Assembly: GCA_902776565.1 (NCBI GenBank)
Contig: CACYQN010000010.1
Location: 83,839 to 147,838, forward strand
Length of the DNA: 64,000 bases
Source of the DNA: an uncultured Bacteroidia bacterium
Lineage (GTDB): Bacteria; Bacteroidota; Bacteroidia; Bacteroidales; ML635J-15
Direction of reading: 5' to 3'
This document shows positions 53,101 through 59,560 of this stretch, piece after piece; the stretch's first letter is position 1, and every line of letters begins with the position of its first letter. The notes beneath the pieces are model-generated. The model saw only the letters and a program-made list of their open reading frames with translations, searched no databases and was not told where the DNA came from. The translations under genes were made by a program, and so were the position numbers.

Positions 53101-53353
53101 CTGTTTCCGAGAGGTGCTTAGGATTTAGTAATTTTTTAGTTTTGTTGTTTTTGTCTAAATCTGCCTCTAATGCTAAAATAAACGATGACTTTCCTGTACC
53201 GTATGTTCCTATGATTGTAAAGGAATGAATACCTGAATTATAATCATCAATGATGCATTGTGCCGCCTTTCTCCCATTTGGAGTAACAATGTATTGAGCA
53301 TCCTGAGGGAACCCATTTTCTATATTTGCCGATAAATTAAATCCCTTGTTCAT
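50120..53353 (-). CDS. sspC: large P-loop ATPase, SspC-like
   Basis: 1077 residues. Walker A is GTYGTGKSS (49-57) and Walker B is LLIVIDEFGKV (134-144, Asp139-Glu140). The remaining 900 residues are helical with a C-terminal region containing dense Lys/Glu helices. The position directly after a DUF4007 gene and before a DndC-like gene is that of SspC, the ATPase of single-strand phosphorothioation. It starts 17 bp inside the DUF4007 gene, so the two are coupled. BREX BrxC or Dpt ATPases are alternatives, but their partner genes are absent. Confidence 0.68.
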   Translation of the reverse strand: MNKGFNLSANIENGFPQDAQYIVTPNGRKAAQCIIDDYNSGIHSFTIIGTYGTGKSSFILALEADLDKNNKTKKLLNPKHLSETENFEIMNIVGDYMELSTLLGKKLDVDDYSHSVLDALKAHYNRLKGQDKFLLIVIDEFGKVLEHAAKNNPEQELYFLQKFAEFVNVPSNDILLLTTLHQNFGSYSKNLTETQKNEWIKVKGRFKEITFVEPVEQLLFLASKQIHERESKANEPNAERLYQLAEKTKFVSNAFSRDTAQMLYPLDAFSAFAITSAIQRYGQNERSLFSFLATHGTNSFSEFTPKQNLTYNLANVYDYIVFNFYSYLKDANMDSMSWSSMQVSIERVEGLYWSDAKQNEDAIKIVKAIGLLNLFGIASFTMNPKQMSEYAQLAMDIDDSEQIINQLQKFKIIRYAAYKQRLLLFEGTDIDLELEIQKAGAIVARPIAFIDDLRKFINNRISPVKAHYYHKGTPRYFEYEIREDPVDMTPSGDTDGYIELIFSSKKDALESVEKISSETEHAIIYAYFNNTKEIIDHLYNIQKYEYILTKVLIDKEADRVAYGEIQKLKEYEETLLNKSISDNLFAYKNRVTWIFKGEKCKISSHKEFNRLLSTVCDDVYCKAPIMHNELFNRHKLSSAISLARKNYLTALIEHYEEEDLGFEKDKFPPEKTIYFSLLKKTGLHSETGFAENPTNEKLKSLWVESISFLKSTVGKQRKISELIKILSNQPYKLKQGFIDFWIPTFLFIKRQDFALYDITKGAYIPNVDMLFFDLLQKHPADYAVKAFEVDGVKLDFFNQYRRFVNLGDEFNITNQSFIETIKPFLFFYKRLNNYTKNTRKFTHQTTMRFRDVLATAKDPEKAFFEDLPEALGFTKKLKLDVNIEEYSKVIQTAIRELRSCYTGLIDRIEERLVDKLGLYSAEYNEYIVEIRQKLSNVKVHLLTTKQKEFYNHIMTEYENRTMWYQSICYPILDHKLEDLHDEEEEKLVDDLIYLIRECEKYADISLKTKSNNETAYSFDMVTNMGTSIRTQTYVLPNKDKKRASELENKISKILSGNNNVDVCTLLALLNKKMNNQE

Positions 53354-54236
53354 AGTAAATATCCAATACTTGTTGTCCTTCCATTTGCTTTGTAAATTGA
53401 AGTTGTCTTACTCCGGCAACATCGCTATATGTTAATGAATCATAATACTTTTCAGAAAGCAAATTCAACATATCAATAACTTCCAGGTCTGTCATGCAGA
53501 ATATCAATCCTAATTCGCGTAATAATTCAAAAGGAATACTATTGTCGGCATCTTCTTTTGTTGATAGGATTGCAAATAGGAATATTTCTGGCATTATTTG
53601 GCGTTTGCCTTCAATATTAAAAAAGTATTTAGTTTGCTTATTGTCGGCATCAGAATTTTTGTCGGACTGTCTTATTAAATCTAAATCCATCAGAAGTGTT
53701 GAAAAATCTTCATTTGATTGTGGATTGCGAGGTAAGCAATAGTTTGATAGTAATACACTGACATCCTTTTTTACTGTATTTTCGTTATAAAGGTTATCTT
53801 TTCCTGCCTCTATCATTTTGCGTTTTACAAAATTGATTACTTGCGTTTTGTCAAATATGCGACGTTCTTTTTGAAAATCGACAAAAAATATTTTATATAG
53901 AGAGGCTTCGCCTGTATAAATTAATAAAAAGTGAAGCAACCACAAAGTTCCTAAATCTTCAACATAGGGGTCTTTGCCTATTTTAGAATCAAAAATGTAT
54001 TTAGAAATCCAATTCGTTTTTGATTCGTTATTCAAACCAAATACTTTGAACCAATATCTTATTGATGCCACCATATTTTTGCCGACACCTAATTCAACAA
54101 CCGAGTCTGGTGCATTAAAATCTTTTCCGTCATTCACAAAATCATATCCTTTCTTTAGCCAAAGTGTTTTGCAAGGAAACGATTCGTGCCCAGAAAAAGT
54201 GAATTTTTGTGCATTCTGTCCTGTGTATGAAGGCAT
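53337..54236 (-). CDS. sspB: DUF4007 protein, SspB-like nickase candidate
   Basis: 299 residues, the usual size of DUF4007 proteins. It starts with the hallmark FTFSGHESFPCKTLWLKKGY and has VVELGVGKNMVASIRYW soon after. In the SspABCD system, a protein of this family (SspB, as I recall) nicks DNA to prepare sulfur insertion in one strand. It leads the ten-gene operon; TATCTTTG lies about 35 bp upstream. Its last 17 bp overlap the ATPase gene. The link to SspB is based on family recall and neighbours. Confidence 0.7.
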   Translation of the reverse strand: MPSYTGQNAQKFTFSGHESFPCKTLWLKKGYDFVNDGKDFNAPDSVVELGVGKNMVASIRYWFKVFGLNNESKTNWISKYIFDSKIGKDPYVEDLGTLWLLHFLLIYTGEASLYKIFFVDFQKERRIFDKTQVINFVKRKMIEAGKDNLYNENTVKKDVSVLLSNYCLPRNPQSNEDFSTLLMDLDLIRQSDKNSDADNKQTKYFFNIEGKRQIMPEIFLFAILSTKEDADNSIPFELLRELGLIFCMTDLEVIDMLNLLSEKYYDSLTYSDVAGVRQLQFTKQMEGQQVLDIYYEQGI

Positions 54237-54270
54237 TTCTCTTCTAACTTAAATCCATAATTATAAGTCA

Positions 54271-54278
54271 CAAAGATA
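54271..54278 (-). promoter_or_regulatory. -7 box for the ten-gene defence operon
   Basis: Minus-strand TATCTTTG, 35 bp upstream of the first gene. No clear -33 TTG was found at 18-21 bp, which would fit a weak or activator-dependent promoter. Confidence 0.55.
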
Positions 54279-54361
54279 ATCTTTATTGGGTGGATTTTAA
54301 AATTTTGGAATATATTTTTATCAACAACTTGAAAAGTTTATCAAATTGCGTTCGTGTTTTC

Positions 54362-54425
54362 TCCGTACCATCTCCGTACCAAGTCCGTACCAAGTTGCTC
54401 CCTGCTTGCTCCTTGGTTGCTCCTT
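54362..54425. repeat. short tandem repeats: TCCGTACCA x3 and TTGCTCC x4
   Basis: Three imperfect TCCGTACCA units (54362-54392) are followed by four TTGCTCC-like units (54395-54425), between the defence operon and the DUF1016 gene. Slippage could vary the length. Confidence 0.7.
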
Positions 54426-54446
54426 TTAAATCTTTGAATATAGAAC

Positions 54447-54593
54447 CATCGCAAAGCATTGCGATGCTACAAATCCTTGTCCCTTGTCCCCTTGATTTGT
54501 ATAGTCGCGGCGCGCCACGACACGACAGGAAACGATATTGTCATTGAATCTTTTGAATCATTGTTTAACGCCGCAAAGCATTGCGTCGCTACA
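54447..54593. repeat. three intergenic palindromes of the GTAGCGACG family
   Basis: CATCGCAA-AGCA-TTGCGATG (54447-54466, then CTAC), GTCGCGGCGCGCCACGAC (54504-54521) and CGCAAAGCATTGCG plus TCGCTAC (54572-54592). They occupy most of the 525-bp gap, which holds no supported gene. Confidence 0.7.
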
Positions 54594-54642
54594 AATCCTT
54601 GTAAAAACACCCTTGCTGGATATTCATTGATTATGACCGATA

Positions 54643-54675
54643 AAAAAATCGTCAACAACTTGCTGACGATTTTTT
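54643..54675 (-). terminator. terminator of the DUF1016 gene
   Basis: AAAAAATCGTCA (54643-54654) pairs with TGACGATTTTTT (54664-54675). The symmetric A/T runs let it work in both directions. Confidence 0.82.
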
Positions 54676-54761
54676 CTGATTGCTTTTTCCACTTATAAAT
54701 TGGAACCTGCGAAATTTACGAACACACTACGTTTGCATTTCGTGTGTTGACTTGCCGACTG

Positions 54762-55976
54762 TTATTCCAACAATTTTTTCAAGTCTTCAATGTCTGGTAA
54801 GGCATTTCGCATGTTTTCTGGTAAGTCGTCGGCAGTCTTGTAGGTTGCTACACCCATTGGCTTGCTGTAGTCGCGTATCATAAATTCCACATATTCACGG
54901 TTTGCACTTTTGCAAAGTACGATGCCGATGGAAGGGTTTTCGTGTGGTTTCTTAATTTTTTCGTCTAGAATTGTCAGGTAACCCATCAGTTGCCCAAGAT
55001 AGTTGGTCTTAAATTCACCAGTCTTCAGTTCAACCACCACCATACAGTTAAGCCCTCTGTTGAAGAACAGCAAGTCGGGGAAATGCTCAACGCCATAAAC
55101 TTCTAGTAGTTGCTGGTTGCCGATGAATGCAAAGTCACGCCCGAAAGTCATAATAAAGTTCTTGATATTCTGAACAATCTGTTGTTCTACAACGCGCTCG
55201 TCAATATCTGCGGCATCGCGTTCGCCAATCTGCTCAGTGTTGATAAAGTTGAGGAAATATGAGTCCTTGAACATCATTACAGCCTTACGCATCGTGGAGG
55301 CATCTGGAATAGTCTGTTGAAAGTTGCTAGGCATTTGGTTGCGATTTGCATAGGCATCGTTTAATATTAACTTTTCCAGTTCTCTCGTACCTAAATGTTC
55401 CTCTGCTGTTCGATGAATGTAATAGTATCGTGTGTTTAAATCCTTAATTTTTGAACGGATAATAGAATGATGAGTGAAAGGAATCTTAAAAAAGTCTTCA
55501 ATAGGAAAATCCTTCATGTCAGGGATTCGTATTCCGTGATAAATGTCTATTTGATTTTGTGGTAATTGCGAATCTCCAATTGTGACTGGTGGAACTTCAT
55601 CGGTCACGACCGATGAAATTGGAATAAATTGATAATTAGTGTTTTGTAATTCGTCGGTCGCGACCGATGAATTATAATCAAGTATTCTCCATGCCTCATA
55701 GAAAAGCCTCATTTCTCTTAATTGAGTGGCTGAGTATCCCTTCAGACCTGGTAGTTCTTTGCGCAATTGTTCGCTGATTGTTTCTAATGCACCAGTTCCC
55801 CAAACTCCTTTTCTTGTATGCAGTGAGATGTATTTGCCTATGCCGAAATAAACAGCCAACTGTATTCGGTTCACACCTTTGGATGCTTCGTATTGTCCTT
55901 GCAGGATGGCAGTTTTGATGTTTCTTACCGCTTCGCTTAATTCCAGTGCTTTATGATTAGTTTTTTCGGTCATCAT
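54762..55976 (-). CDS. DUF1016 / YhcG-type PD-(D/E)xK nuclease
   Basis: 404 residues. The N-terminal DUF1016_N region is about 10-100 (YFGIGKYISLHTRKGVWGTG, LKGYSATQLREMRLFYEAW). The C-terminal nuclease contains FPDLLFFNRGLNCMVVVELK, giving Asp and Glu-x-Lys for metal binding. Residues about 102-127 carry two copies of an SSVxTDE peptide encoded by DNA palindromes, an apparent insertion relative to the usual spacing. YhcG-like nucleases are linked to toxin, restriction or phage-defence contexts, but the role here is unknown. It lies 525 bp upstream of the Ssp-like operon on the same strand with its own terminator, so is not part of that transcript. Confidence 0.85.
   Translation of the reverse strand: MMTEKTNHKALELSEAVRNIKTAILQGQYEASKGVNRIQLAVYFGIGKYISLHTRKGVWGTGALETISEQLRKELPGLKGYSATQLREMRLFYEAWRILDYNSSVATDELQNTNYQFIPISSVVTDEVPPVTIGDSQLPQNQIDIYHGIRIPDMKDFPIEDFFKIPFTHHSIIRSKIKDLNTRYYYIHRTAEEHLGTRELEKLILNDAYANRNQMPSNFQQTIPDASTMRKAVMMFKDSYFLNFINTEQIGERDAADIDERVVEQQIVQNIKNFIMTFGRDFAFIGNQQLLEVYGVEHFPDLLFFNRGLNCMVVVELKTGEFKTNYLGQLMGYLTILDEKIKKPHENPSIGIVLCKSANREYVEFMIRDYSKPMGVATYKTADDLPENMRNALPDIEDLKKLLE
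55596..55671. repeat. two palindromes inside the DUF1016 coding sequence
   Basis: Copy 1 has arms TTCATCGGTC / GACCGATGAA around AC (55596-55617). Copy 2 has TTCGTCGGTC / GACCGATGAA around GC (55650-55671). They are 54 bp apart start to start (18 codons) and preserve the reading frame. Confidence 0.85.
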
Positions 55977-56018
55977 TTAATATCTACAGCATAAAGAATT
56001 TTTTCTGGTCACTTTCTT

Positions 56019-57185
56019 CTATTCATACATTCCCGTCTTCAATATGGTGATTTCCTTTTCGGTGAGGAATCTCCACTTGCCACGGGGGAGGTTGAGCTTG
56101 GTGAGGCCGGCGAAATATACGCGGTCGAGGCGCTTCACCTCGTAGCCGAGATGTTCAAGCATACGGCGCACAATCCTGTTGCGGCCCGAGTGTATTTCGA
56201 TGCCGATGATGTTCTTGCTGTCGCCGACATAGCTTACTGCATCGGCGGCAATGAATCCGTCCTCGAGTTCAAAACCGTCGGCAAGTGCCTGAAGGTCGGC
56301 TTTGCTGATGTTTTTGTCGGTCTCCACCTGATATATTTTCTTCTTCTCGTACGAAGGGTGGGTGAGTTTCTTGGTGAGGTCGCCGTCGTTGGTGAGCAGA
56401 AGCAGACCTGTTGTGTTGCGGTCAAGACGGCCGACGGGGTAAATCCTTTCGGGGCAGGCATCCTTCACCAGGTCCATTACCGTCTGGCGTTCCTCGGGGT
56501 CGTCGAGGGTGGTGACGCAGTTCTTGGGCTTGTTGAGCAGGATATAGACGAGCTTTTCGGGGTTGATAAGTTCTCCGCCGAAACGCACTTCGTCGCCAGG
56601 CTTAACCTTGGTACCCAGTTCGGTAACGACTTCGCCGTTGATGGTCACGACGCCAGCCTGAATGTAGGTGTCGGCTTCGCGGCGCGAGCAGATGCCCGAG
56701 TTGGCGATGTACTTGTTGAGGCGGACTTCGTCGTTGTCCTTCTTTGCAGGCTTTGGCTTTTCCGACCTGCGGATGCGCCTTTCCTGGTAGTTGTTGTCGT
56801 CGAACTCGTCAAAGTTGTCGTAGTCCTTGTAGTTCTTTGTGCGGAACCTTTCTGGCTTGCCGGCAGGCTTTCCGCCGTGATGTCCGTCGTGGTGCTTCTT
56901 CTGGTATTCGGGGGCGTCGTAGTATTTCGAGGCCTTGTCCTTCTTCTTGCCCGAGAAGTTGCGGTTGTCGGGGTTGCGCATGTCCTCGTCGAACGAGCGC
57001 GGTTTTCTGTCGCGGTTGAACTTGTTGTTGCGCGGTTTGATGTCGTCGTCGCGGTCGAAGTTGCGGCGTTCGCGCGGAGCCGAGTTGCGGTCGTCGCGGT
57101 TGCGGTTGAACTTGGGTTTATTGTTGTCCCTGCGGTCGCGGTTGTTGCGTGGTCCGCGGGTTTCGTCGTCGTCAAATGTTCTCAT
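56019..57185 (-). CDS. rRNA pseudouridine synthase (RsuA/RluB type) with long disordered N-terminus
   Basis: 388 residues. The first ~150 are a low-complexity Arg/Asn/Asp/Lys-rich tail (RNNRDRRDNNKPKFNRNRDD...), common in Bacteroidota members of this family and probably RNA-binding. An S4 domain follows (VRLNKYIANSGICSRREADT, about 152-171). The catalytic domain has GRLDRNTTGLLLLTNDGDL with the active-site Asp, and GRNRIVRRMLEHLGY. It makes pseudouridine in ribosomal RNA. The exact site (RluB, RluE, RluF or RsuA) cannot be fixed. Its promoter is well matched. Confidence 0.87.
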   Translation of the reverse strand: MRTFDDDETRGPRNNRDRRDNNKPKFNRNRDDRNSAPRERRNFDRDDDIKPRNNKFNRDRKPRSFDEDMRNPDNRNFSGKKKDKASKYYDAPEYQKKHHDGHHGGKPAGKPERFRTKNYKDYDNFDEFDDNNYQERRIRRSEKPKPAKKDNDEVRLNKYIANSGICSRREADTYIQAGVVTINGEVVTELGTKVKPGDEVRFGGELINPEKLVYILLNKPKNCVTTLDDPEERQTVMDLVKDACPERIYPVGRLDRNTTGLLLLTNDGDLTKKLTHPSYEKKKIYQVETDKNISKADLQALADGFELEDGFIAADAVSYVGDSKNIIGIEIHSGRNRIVRRMLEHLGYEVKRLDRVYFAGLTKLNLPRGKWRFLTEKEITILKTGMYE

Positions 57186-57280
57186 TTGTTGTGTTTGTTA
57201 TAGTTGATGTAAAAATTCCGTGTGAAAATTAGGGATTTATCTGTCTTAAATTATCTGTCGTCAATTATGTTTTGATTTGG

Positions 57281-57310
57281 CAAATATAACTCAAATAGTA
57301 TTCAGAGCAA
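57281..57310 (-). promoter_or_regulatory. promoter of the pseudouridine synthase gene
   Basis: Minus-strand TATATTTG (57281-57288) with -33 TTG (57308-57310) at 19-bp spacing. Confidence 0.75.
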
Positions 57311-57406
57311 AAAAAAGTTTTTTGGGGTAGGAAATGGAATTTCAGAAATTTCCGTACAGCAATGTCTTATCAATACTTTGGATTATGTCTTTGGGTATTC
57401 CGTTTT

Positions 57407-57760
57407 TCAATTGTCAACTTTATCCCAGTTGAAATCAGTTGTTTCTGCCGCCTTTTTAGATTTGTATGCGTGTTTCTTCTTTGGATGTTTTTTTGCATAT
57501 TCGGATAGTGCGATTGGACTTATTGGCTTGTCTTTCAGTATCTCGTCAAGAATTTCCAGTTTGTTCAATGCTCTTAGCACCATTACAAGGCTTAGGATTG
57601 ATGTGTTGTGTCCGTTTTCCATCTGGCTTATCGAAAACGCGGAAAGTCCGCTTGCCTTTGCCAGTTCGCCCTGAGAAATGTTCTTTTCGATGCGGATTTC
57701 CTTTAATTTCAATCCTACCTGCACAAGAATTGCCTTATCTGTCAATGCATATATATCCAT
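57407..57760 (-). CDS. HipB-like helix-turn-helix regulator, orphan
   Basis: 117 residues. A Cro/C1-type helix-turn-helix lies at about 17-66 (KLKEIRIEKNISQGELAKAS, FSISQMENGHNTS). The following LRALNKLEILDEILKDKPISPIA is the arrangement of Bacteroidota HipB antitoxins, which sit upstream of a HipA kinase. A basic Lys-rich tail (KKHPKKKHAYKSKKAA) is unusual. No HipA follows: only a 22-codon open stretch and then non-coding DNA. It has a TATTTTTG -7 box at 57784-57791. It may now be a free repressor. Confidence 0.78.
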   Translation of the reverse strand: MDIYALTDKAILVQVGLKLKEIRIEKNISQGELAKASGLSAFSISQMENGHNTSILSLVMVLRALNKLEILDEILKDKPISPIALSEYAKKHPKKKHAYKSKKAAETTDFNWDKVDN

Positions 57761-57935
57761 TGTGTATATCTAATAATTCTTTGCAAAAATAATGAATTTA
57801 TTTGATATAACTAAAATTTGTTGCTTTTTTTGTTTAGCTGCAAGAGATGAATTCCCGTCTTTGATGTGAAAAGTGAAGATAGGTAGTTTTAGATTCAAGA
57901 CTAAAGGAATAATTTTACTTTTTTTTACAAAAAGA

Positions 57936-57965
57936 TTGTTTGTTTGAATTTAATGTTTATCTTTG
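57936..57965 (+). promoter_or_regulatory. promoter of the T9SS cargo gene
   Basis: TTG (57936-57938) and TATCTTTG (57958-57965) at 19-bp spacing, 37 bp before ATG 58003. Confidence 0.72.
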
Positions 57966-58002
57966 TGCGTTCAATAAATGTTTAACATAAATGGTTTTTA
58001 AT

Positions 58003-59409
58003 ATGAGAAAGATATTATTTTTATTGGTGGGAGCATTATTCTTTTCGCATTATGTATTCTCCCAAAATTTGGCAGTATGTGGGAATAGTGTTGATTTGAG
58101 CGCTGAAGTTGAAAATTATACTGATTTCTCGTGGTTTTGCGATGATGCTGTAGGTGTTTTTTCTGATGCAAATTCATTAAACACAACATTTACATTGGCT
58201 GTCCCTTTTAATGAGCAGGGTTACCTGGCAGTTCGTTTTTATTACAATGCAACAGTCGGTGGGGATGTCGTTTCTGATACGGTGTCAGTAGAATTCTTGG
58301 AAAGACCAGTTGTTAACGCGGGACCTGATTTTACCGTATGTGGACTTGATTTTCATTTAAATGCAATATCATCGCATACTGAAGGTGACAACATAACGGG
58401 ATTATGGACTTGCCTAGGCATAGGAACAGCAACATTCGACGATGCTACTAGTGCATATACTACTGGCTATTATTCTGGATACGGCAGTGCAACTTTCAGA
58501 TGGACAGAATCAAATCATCCGCATGTCAATACCGAAAGCGATATTGCCTGCTCCGACTACGATGATGCTATTATTACATTTTACGAGGTGCCCTCGGCAG
58601 CATTAAGCATGAATGTTGCCGATACTGTAGCATGTGGTCTTTCTTTTGAATTCCTGCGCGCAGAAAATCCAGAAGGTGGTATGTCTGGTTATTGGTACGA
58701 AGAAAATACATCAACACAATTTGGTATGGGTGGAATGGGTATTTTCAATCCTATAACTGATGTTACAGTTTCAAGCTACGGCAGGCACGACTTTTACTGG
58801 ATTGTATATGCTGGTCCGGAAGAAAATCCTCGCTTATGTGTAGATACTGCAGGACCTTGGACAATAAATTTCGTTCGTCAGCCGATTGCTGAAATATCAA
58901 CATCTGCGGGGCCTTTTGTTGCTCCTGATGCACATGTAATATTTTATAATACAACCGATTATCAAGATATGGAGAATGTTGTTTGTGAATGGCATTTTGG
59001 AGATGGAACCAATGAGGATAATTGTAGCGAATCTGTTGAACATGTCTATGCCGAGGCAGATTGTTACGAGCCATATCTTGTAGTTATGAGTAGCAACGCT
59101 CCACAATGTAGTAGTACGGCAAGACTTGAAAATTGCGTGTCAGTTACTACCAGCATTGCTGATTTTAATGTAAAGGATATTGACATCTCGCCAAATCCAG
59201 CAACCAATTCCCTCAATATCACATCAAGTGAAGTTATTTCTGATATTGAGATTGTGAATGTGATGGGACAGGTTGTGTATCGCACAGAAGTAAATTCGGA
59301 CAATGCTGTTTGCGATGTGGAAGATTTGAAGGCAGGTGTTTATATTATAAGGATATACGGAACGAGCACGGCATCGGTTGTTTGCCAACGAAAATTCATA
59401 AAGGAATAA
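58003..59409 (+). CDS. secreted T9SS cargo protein with PKD-like domain
   Basis: About 468 residues from MRKILFL (an ATG at 57991 is also in frame). A signal peptide covers about 1-20 (ending YVFSQ). Residues about 25-290 hold repeated Ig-like segments with paired Cys (VCGNSVDLSAEVENYTDFSW, VCGLDFHLNAIS, ACGLSFEFLRAENP), as in PKD-like gliding-motility-type proteins. A PKD module follows (CEWHFGDGTNEDNC). The end is a type A T9SS domain (NPATNSLNI, VNVMGQVVYR, LKAGVYIIRIYG, KFIKE). It is exported to the surface; no enzyme motif is present. Confidence 0.8.
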   Translation: MRKILFLLVGALFFSHYVFSQNLAVCGNSVDLSAEVENYTDFSWFCDDAVGVFSDANSLNTTFTLAVPFNEQGYLAVRFYYNATVGGDVVSDTVSVEFLERPVVNAGPDFTVCGLDFHLNAISSHTEGDNITGLWTCLGIGTATFDDATSAYTTGYYSGYGSATFRWTESNHPHVNTESDIACSDYDDAIITFYEVPSAALSMNVADTVACGLSFEFLRAENPEGGMSGYWYEENTSTQFGMGGMGIFNPITDVTVSSYGRHDFYWIVYAGPEENPRLCVDTAGPWTINFVRQPIAEISTSAGPFVAPDAHVIFYNTTDYQDMENVVCEWHFGDGTNEDNCSESVEHVYAEADCYEPYLVVMSSNAPQCSSTARLENCVSVTTSIADFNVKDIDISPNPATNSLNITSSEVISDIEIVNVMGQVVYRTEVNSDNAVCDVEDLKAGVYIIRIYGTSTASVVCQRKFIKE

Positions 59410-59432
59410 TCGAAATGTTTGTGGAACAATAT

Positions 59433-59463
59433 CGTAAGGGAAGGTTTCAAACCTTCCCTTACG
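59433..59463 (+). terminator. strong inverted repeat after the T9SS cargo gene
   Basis: CGTAAGGGAAGGTTT and AAACCTTCCCTTACG are perfect arms around one base. A second hairpin, GGCGGAT-tct-ATCCGCC, lies at 59486-59502. The first has no long T-run after it. Confidence 0.65.
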
Positions 59464-59508
59464 CATATATGTTCCGTCCCTTATAGGCGGATTCTATCCG
59501 CCAAACAA

Positions 59509-59543
59509 AAAAGGCTGCCCAAAATTTTTTCGGACAGCCTTTT
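59509..59543 (-). terminator. terminator of the glycogen synthase-phosphorylase gene
   Basis: AAAAGGCTGCCC and GGACAGCCTTTT pair with one mismatch. On the minus strand it lies 18 bp past the stop and continues into a T-rich run. Confidence 0.72.
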
Positions 59544-59560
59544 AATGTATAACCTTAAAT

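Noticed and set aside
50120..53353. BREX system (BrxC-like ATPase)
   Set aside because: There is no PglZ, PglX methylase or BrxL-like gene. DUF4007 and the DndC-like gene point to the Ssp type.
56151..57203. 350-codon frame antisense to the pseudouridine synthase
   Set aside because: Its Val/Leu/Phe-rich sequence is the reverse of the Asp/Asn/Arg-rich tail of the real gene, which has clear catalytic motifs and a promoter.
57344..57412. HipA remnant after the HipB-like gene
   Set aside because: The 22-codon stretch (KNGIPKDIIQSIDKTLLYGN) cannot be aligned by eye to HipA, so no pseudogene is called.
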